The notes beneath the pieces were generated by a model. It was not told the origin of the DNA, ran no database searches, and saw only the letters and a list, made by a program, of their open reading frames with translations. DNA of 64,000 nucleotides from Clostridiaceae bacterium Marseille-Q3526 (GTDB lineage: Bacteria; Bacillota; Clostridia; Lachnospirales; Lachnospiraceae), in contig JAGTTS010000003.1 of NCBI GenBank assembly GCA_018223375.1, positions 1 to 64,000 on the forward strand, given 5' to 3'. A program made the translations under genes and the position numbers. This document shows positions 60,507-64,000 of the stretch, one piece after another. Positions within the stretch are counted from its first letter, which is position 1, and every line of letters starts with the position of its first letter.

Positions 60507-61439
60507 ATGTTCATATTGTTTGTCGTGCTTGCAGTGGTGGCGCTTTTAGTGCTTCTGTCCTGCATTAAGATCGTTCCTCAGGCTCAGGCGATTGTCGTGG
60601 AGAGACTGGGGGCTTATCTGGACACCTGGTCTGTAGGCGTGCATTTTAAGATGCCTTTCGTTGACCGTGTGGCCAAGAGAATTATTTTAAAGGAACAGGT
60701 AGTTGATTTCCCGCCTCAGCCGGTAATCACCAAGGATAATGTTACCATGAAGATCGACACGGTGGTGTTTTTCCAGATTACCGATCCGAAGCTGTTTGCC
60801 TATGGAGTGGAAAACCCCATTATGGCGATTGAGAATCTGACGGCTACCACGCTGAGAAATATCATCGGAGATCTGGAGCTCGATCAGACATTAACCTCCA
60901 GAGAGACGATTAACACGAAGATGAGAGCCGCTCTCGATGTAGCTACGGATCCATGGGGAATTAAGGTAAACCGTGTAGAGTTAAAGAATATCATTCCTCC
61001 GGCAGCGATCCAGGACGCCATGGAGAAGCAGATGAAGGCAGAGCGTGAGCGAAGAGAGGCCATCCTCCGCGCAGAGGGAGAGAAAAAGTCTACCGTCCTG
61101 GTGGCAGAGGGACAGAAGGCGTCTGCGATTCTGGAGGCAGAGGCCGAGAAGGAGGCCGCTATTTTAAGGGCGGAAGCTGAAAAACAGAAGATGATCAAGG
61201 AGGCGGAGGGCCGCGCAGAAGCCATCTTAAAGGTGCAGCAGGCCAATGCCGACGGTATCCGCTTTATCAAGGAGGCAGGAGCGGACAATGCGGTTCTCCA
61301 GCTGAAGAGCCTGGAGGCCTTTGCCAAGGCTGCCGATGGAAAAGCCACAAAGATTATTATTCCGTCAGAAATTCAGGGAATCGCAGGTCTCGTAAAATCT
61401 CTGGCAGAGATTGGAGAGAAGGACGAAGCTGCCAAATAG
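60507..61439 (+). CDS. SPFH/band 7 (stomatin-like, QmcA-type) protein
   Basis: A 310-residue membrane-anchored protein. An N-terminal span (FILFVVLAVVALLVLLS) is followed by the SPFH domain (about 25-180: IVPQAQAIVVERLGAYL). A long Ala/Glu-rich coiled coil (about 170-260) contains EAEKEAAILRAEAEKQ. GGAGGAG before the ATG lies in the end of nfeD. The pair probably scaffolds membrane microdomains or protects membrane proteins; the precise role is unknown. Confidence 0.93.
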   Translation: MFILFVVLAVVALLVLLSCIKIVPQAQAIVVERLGAYLDTWSVGVHFKMPFVDRVAKRIILKEQVVDFPPQPVITKDNVTMKIDTVVFFQITDPKLFAYGVENPIMAIENLTATTLRNIIGDLELDQTLTSRETINTKMRAALDVATDPWGIKVNRVELKNIIPPAAIQDAMEKQMKAERERREAILRAEGEKKSTVLVAEGQKASAILEAEAEKEAAILRAEAEKQKMIKEAEGRAEAILKVQQANADGIRFIKEAGADNAVLQLKSLEAFAKAADGKATKIIIPSEIQGIAGLVKSLAEIGEKDEAAK

Positions 61440-61473
61440 CAGACTGTTTTATAAAATTTATGAGGGAAGCAGG

Positions 61474-61507
61474 AAGAGCCGCTGTACATCTTTGTCAGCG
61501 GCTTTTC
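61474..61507 (+). terminator. Terminator after the band-7 gene
   Basis: AGCCGCTG (61477-61484) pairs with CAGCGGCT (61496-61503), extendable by three pairs, followed by TTTTC. Confidence 0.75.
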
Positions 61508-61519
61508 TGACATCCTTTA

Positions 61520-61548
61520 TTTACAATCAGGCTGGATTCGGTTAAAAT
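61520..61548 (+). promoter_or_regulatory. Promoter of the small membrane protein and birA
   Basis: TTTACA (61520-61525) and TAAAAT (61543-61548) are 17 bases apart, just after the terminator. Confidence 0.5.
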
Positions 61549-61600
61549 AAAAGAGATTACTGAGAAAGAGAAGGCCCAGAGAGAGGCGTTAGGAGAACAG

Positions 61601-61912
61601 ATGCTGATGACAGAAGGACAGAGAAAAAACAGGGCGTCCAGGTTAAAGAAGGAGACGGCCGATATTGCGGCAGGGCTTGGGATTGTAATTTTTTCCATTC
61701 TGGTTTTTATCAATCCCGACAGGTACAGGCTTTTGTTTCCTGTCATTTTTTTGATGGCTGCAGGGATTAATCTGGTTAACGGCATGGACAGGATGAGCAC
61801 GTCAGGCGGCAGGAGAGCAAAAAAACGCCGGACAGGGTTCCTGTTTTTAGGGCTGGCTGCAGCGCTGCTTCTCATGGCTCTGTTCAGCGCCGCATCGATT
61901 CTTTGGGGGTAA
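61601..61912 (+). CDS. Small two- or three-span membrane protein of unknown function
   Basis: A 103-residue protein. A basic N-terminus (MTEGQRKNRASRLKKET) precedes hydrophobic spans IAAGLGIVIFSILVF and LLFPVIFLMAAGINLV. A basic loop (GGRRAKKRRTG) and a final span FLFLGLAAALLLMALF follow. I do not recognise the family. AGGAGA precedes ATG 61601 by 4 bases and ATG 61607 by 10; either could be used. It sits 7 bases upstream of birA and is probably co-transcribed with it. Confidence 0.7.
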   Translation: MLMTEGQRKNRASRLKKETADIAAGLGIVIFSILVFINPDRYRLLFPVIFLMAAGINLVNGMDRMSTSGGRRAKKRRTGFLFLGLAAALLLMALFSAASILWG

Positions 61913-61919
61913 AGATAAC

Positions 61920-62900
61920 ATGAAGACAGAAATTCTTAGATATTTAAAAGAAGCGGACGGATATATTTCCGGGCAGGAGCTCTGCGGGCAGTTCCACGTG
62001 TCGAGAACAGCCGTCTGGAAGGTGATGAAACAGCTGGAAGCCGAAGGCTATGAGATTGAGGCAGTGCGGAACAGAGGATACAGGCTGAAGACGGCCGAGG
62101 ATATTCTGAGCAGGGAAGAGATTTTAAGCAGCATGAAGGGCCAGTGGGCGGGGAAAGAGGTGCTCTATTTTGACGAGACAGATTCCACCAACACAGAGGC
62201 CAAGAAGGCAGCAGAAAACGGCGCGCCTCATGGAACCCTTACGGTAGCTGAACGTCAGACAGGCGGAAAGGGCAGGCGGGGAAGAACCTGGGATTCCCCA
62301 GGTGGAACAGGAATTTTTATGAGCCTGGTCCTGCGTCCGGATATGGCTCCGGTTCACGCTTCCATGCTGACTCTGGTAGCTGCTCTGGCTGCAGCCAGGG
62401 GGATTGAGCAGTGCGCTCAGGTGAAGCCGCTTATTAAGTGGCCTAATGATATTGTGATAAATGGCAGGAAGGTTTGCGGAATTCTTACAGAAATGAGCGC
62501 AGATCCCGACTGTATTAACTATGTGGTTACAGGGATTGGGATCAATGTCAATATGGAGCAGTTTCCAGAGCAAATCCGTCAGGTAGCTGCATCTATCTAC
62601 ACAGAATCAGGGAAAAAGATCAGGAGAAGCGTGCTGATCAGCGCAGTAATGGAAGCTTTTGAAGAATACTACGGCGTTTTTATGAAGACGGCAGATATGA
62701 GCGGACTTCTGGAGGAGTACAATGGAAAGCTGGCTAACTGCGGCCGGACAGTCCGGGTGCTGGATCCGGCTGGAGAGTACAGCGGCACAGCTCAGGGGAT
62801 TAACAGCCAGGGCGAGCTTCTGGTGGAGATGGATGATAAGACCGTAAAAACAGTTATTTCCGGAGAGGTTTCTGTAAGGGGAATTTACGGATATGTTTAG
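61920..62900 (+). CDS. birA: Biotin-protein ligase / biotin operon repressor
   Basis: A 326-residue bifunctional BirA. The N-terminal winged helix (about 1-60: ISGQELCGQFHVSRTAVWK) implies DNA binding. The ligase core has the biotinyl-AMP loop ERQTGGKGRRGRTWDSPGG and the KWPNDIVINGRKVCGIL motif. A C-terminal SH3-like domain follows (about 270-325). It biotinylates acyl-CoA carboxylases and, as biotinyl-AMP holorepressor, should control biotin genes. None are in the window. Confidence 0.95.
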   Translation: MKTEILRYLKEADGYISGQELCGQFHVSRTAVWKVMKQLEAEGYEIEAVRNRGYRLKTAEDILSREEILSSMKGQWAGKEVLYFDETDSTNTEAKKAAENGAPHGTLTVAERQTGGKGRRGRTWDSPGGTGIFMSLVLRPDMAPVHASMLTLVAALAAARGIEQCAQVKPLIKWPNDIVINGRKVCGILTEMSADPDCINYVVTGIGINVNMEQFPEQIRQVAASIYTESGKKIRRSVLISAVMEAFEEYYGVFMKTADMSGLLEEYNGKLANCGRTVRVLDPAGEYSGTAQGINSQGELLVEMDDKTVKTVISGEVSVRGIYGYV

Positions 62901-62968
62901 GCGGCAGGAACGTTTAAAGGCTTCCCGGCAGCGGGCGTAAGAAATTGAGAAAGCAGAGGAAAGACTAC

Positions 62969-64000
62969 ATGGAAAACAGCTGGATAAAGCGCCAGTACGG
63001 CAGCCTGATGCAGGTAGAAGCAGAAAACCAGACGATGGACAGAAATGAGCGGCTTCTGGCAGTGAGAGAGCCGCTTCTTTCCTGGTATCACAAAAACCGC
63101 CGGATCCTGCCCTGGAGAGAACAGCCGGAATCTTACCGGGTGTGGATTTCAGAGATTATGCTCCAGCAGACGAGAGTGGAGGCGGTAAAGCCGTATTTCG
63201 CCAGATTTATGGAGGCCCTTCCGGATGTAAAGGCTTTAGCTTCTGTGGAGGAGGAGACGCTCTTAAAACTCTGGGAAGGTCTTGGATATTACAACAGAGC
63301 CAGAAATCTGCAGAAGGCGGCCAGAGTCTGTATGGACGAGTATGGAGGACAGCTTCCGGCTTCCTATGAAAGCCTTCTCTCCCTGCCTGGAATTGGGAGC
63401 TATACGGCTGGCGCTGTCGCCTCCATCGCCTTTGGAATTCCTGAACCGGCAGTTGATGGCAATGTGCTCCGGGTTCTGTCCAGGCTGTTTGAGAGCAGAG
63501 AGGATATTGGAAAGCAGTCGGTAAAAAGAAAGATGGAAAATGAACTGAGAGCGGTCATTCCAAAAGAGCTTCCCGGAGATTTTAATCAGGCCCTCATAGA
63601 GCTGGGAGCCATTGTCTGCATTCCGTCTGGAAAGCCTCTCTGCAGCCAGTGTCCATGTTCGACGCTGTGCCTGGCAAGGCGCCGCCAGACGACAGGAGAA
63701 ATTCCTGTAAAGGCAGGAAAAAAGGAGAGGCGCAGAGAGGAAAAAACAGTTTTTATCATAGAGTACGAGGATAAGGCTGCCATCAGAAAGAGAAGCGCCA
63801 AGGGGCTTTTGGCGTCCCTGTATGAATTTCCGAATCTGCCGGGGCATCTGAAGGAGGAGGAGATTCCGGACGCTCTTGCCATTGGCCGGGAGGACATTCT
63901 GGCGATTGAGCCTTTGCCTGAGGCGGTCCATATCTTTTCTCATGTAGAGTGGCATATGACAGGCTTTCGTGTTATGATAAAAAGAGAACTGCCGCATCAG
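62969..64000 (+). CDS. mutY: A/G-specific adenine glycosylase, 3' end cut by window
   Basis: 344 residues are visible before the window ends in frame. The start ATG follows AGAGGAAAG. The N-terminal glycosylase has the LQQTRVEAV glutamate motif, the helix-hairpin-helix LPGIGSYTAGAVASIAFG and the catalytic Asp in AVDGNVLRVLSRL. The [4Fe-4S] cysteines are in VCIPSGKPLCSQCPCSTLC. A NUDIX-like 8-oxoG recognition domain begins around residue 250 (TVFIIEYEDK). It removes adenine mispaired with 8-oxoguanine. Confidence 0.95.
   Translation, partial: MENSWIKRQYGSLMQVEAENQTMDRNERLLAVREPLLSWYHKNRRILPWREQPESYRVWISEIMLQQTRVEAVKPYFARFMEALPDVKALASVEEETLLKLWEGLGYYNRARNLQKAARVCMDEYGGQLPASYESLLSLPGIGSYTAGAVASIAFGIPEPAVDGNVLRVLSRLFESREDIGKQSVKRKMENELRAVIPKELPGDFNQALIELGAIVCIPSGKPLCSQCPCSTLCLARRRQTTGEIPVKAGKKERRREEKTVFIIEYEDKAAIRKRSAKGLLASLYEFPNLPGHLKEEEIPDALAIGREDILAIEPLPEAVHIFSHVEWHMTGFRVMIKRELPHQ

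Noticed and set aside
1..64000. tRNA, rRNA, CRISPR array, prophage or integrative element
   Set aside because: No T-arm signatures, rRNA-like stretches, spaced direct repeats, integrase or phage genes were seen. The only mobile-element trace is at the left edge.

Overview
The window looks like a chromosomal segment of an anaerobic, spore-forming, low-to-mid GC Firmicute, most likely a gut Lachnospiraceae (Clostridium cluster XIVa). The grounds are a tyrosine T-box leader, a GerA-type spore germination protein, a class B sortase with SpaA/Cna-B surface proteins, and the clostridial order apt - relA - MBL hydrolase - hemZ - hisS - aspS. No species is claimed. I found no rRNA, tRNA or CRISPR array.

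Left edge (1-8.4 kb): the first bases carry the start of a minus-strand gene resembling an ISAs1-type transposase, behind a hairpin that would block read-through expression. Two peptide-catabolism loci follow. A LysR regulator is divergent from an M28-like peptidase and an AbgT transporter. Then comes an operon of pyroglutamyl-peptidase, isoaspartyl dipeptidase and a YfcC transporter. Together they suggest scavenging of N-terminally blocked or isomerised peptides.

Housekeeping block (8.4-27.8 kb): T-box-controlled tyrS, a GGDEF protein, the manganese exporter mntP, a class I aminotransferase, GtrA and YfhO envelope glycosylation proteins, argH, apt, a 2-hydroxyacid dehydrogenase, bifunctional relA, an MBL hydrolase, hemZ, hisS and aspS.

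Surface-protein locus (27.9-50.5 kb): a strong promoter and a long structured leader precede five same-strand genes. These are a secreted two-domain DUF6273-like protein; a 1447-residue GLUG/Ig-like/cell-wall-binding protein; a secreted transglutaminase-like protein; a giant (about 4774-residue) SpaA/Cna-B adhesin with an unusual KTGD sorting signal; and a class B sortase. This is the best candidate in the window for an undescribed system: a sortase-anchored, possibly covalently cross-linked surface assembly.

Right part (50.5-64 kb): guaB, yitT, a MocR-type regulator that lacks the PLP lysine, an orphan gerA gene on the minus strand, a possible ~80-nt RNA, an operon of tcdA, glutamine-dependent nadE and a SpoU-type RNA methyltransferase, an nfeD/band-7 pair, a small membrane protein, birA and a mutY gene cut by the window end.

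Three predicted catalytic proteins carry substitutions at key residues: the M28 peptidase, the isoaspartyl dipeptidase and the MocR regulator. Functional statements rest on motif reading and family knowledge. No database search was run.
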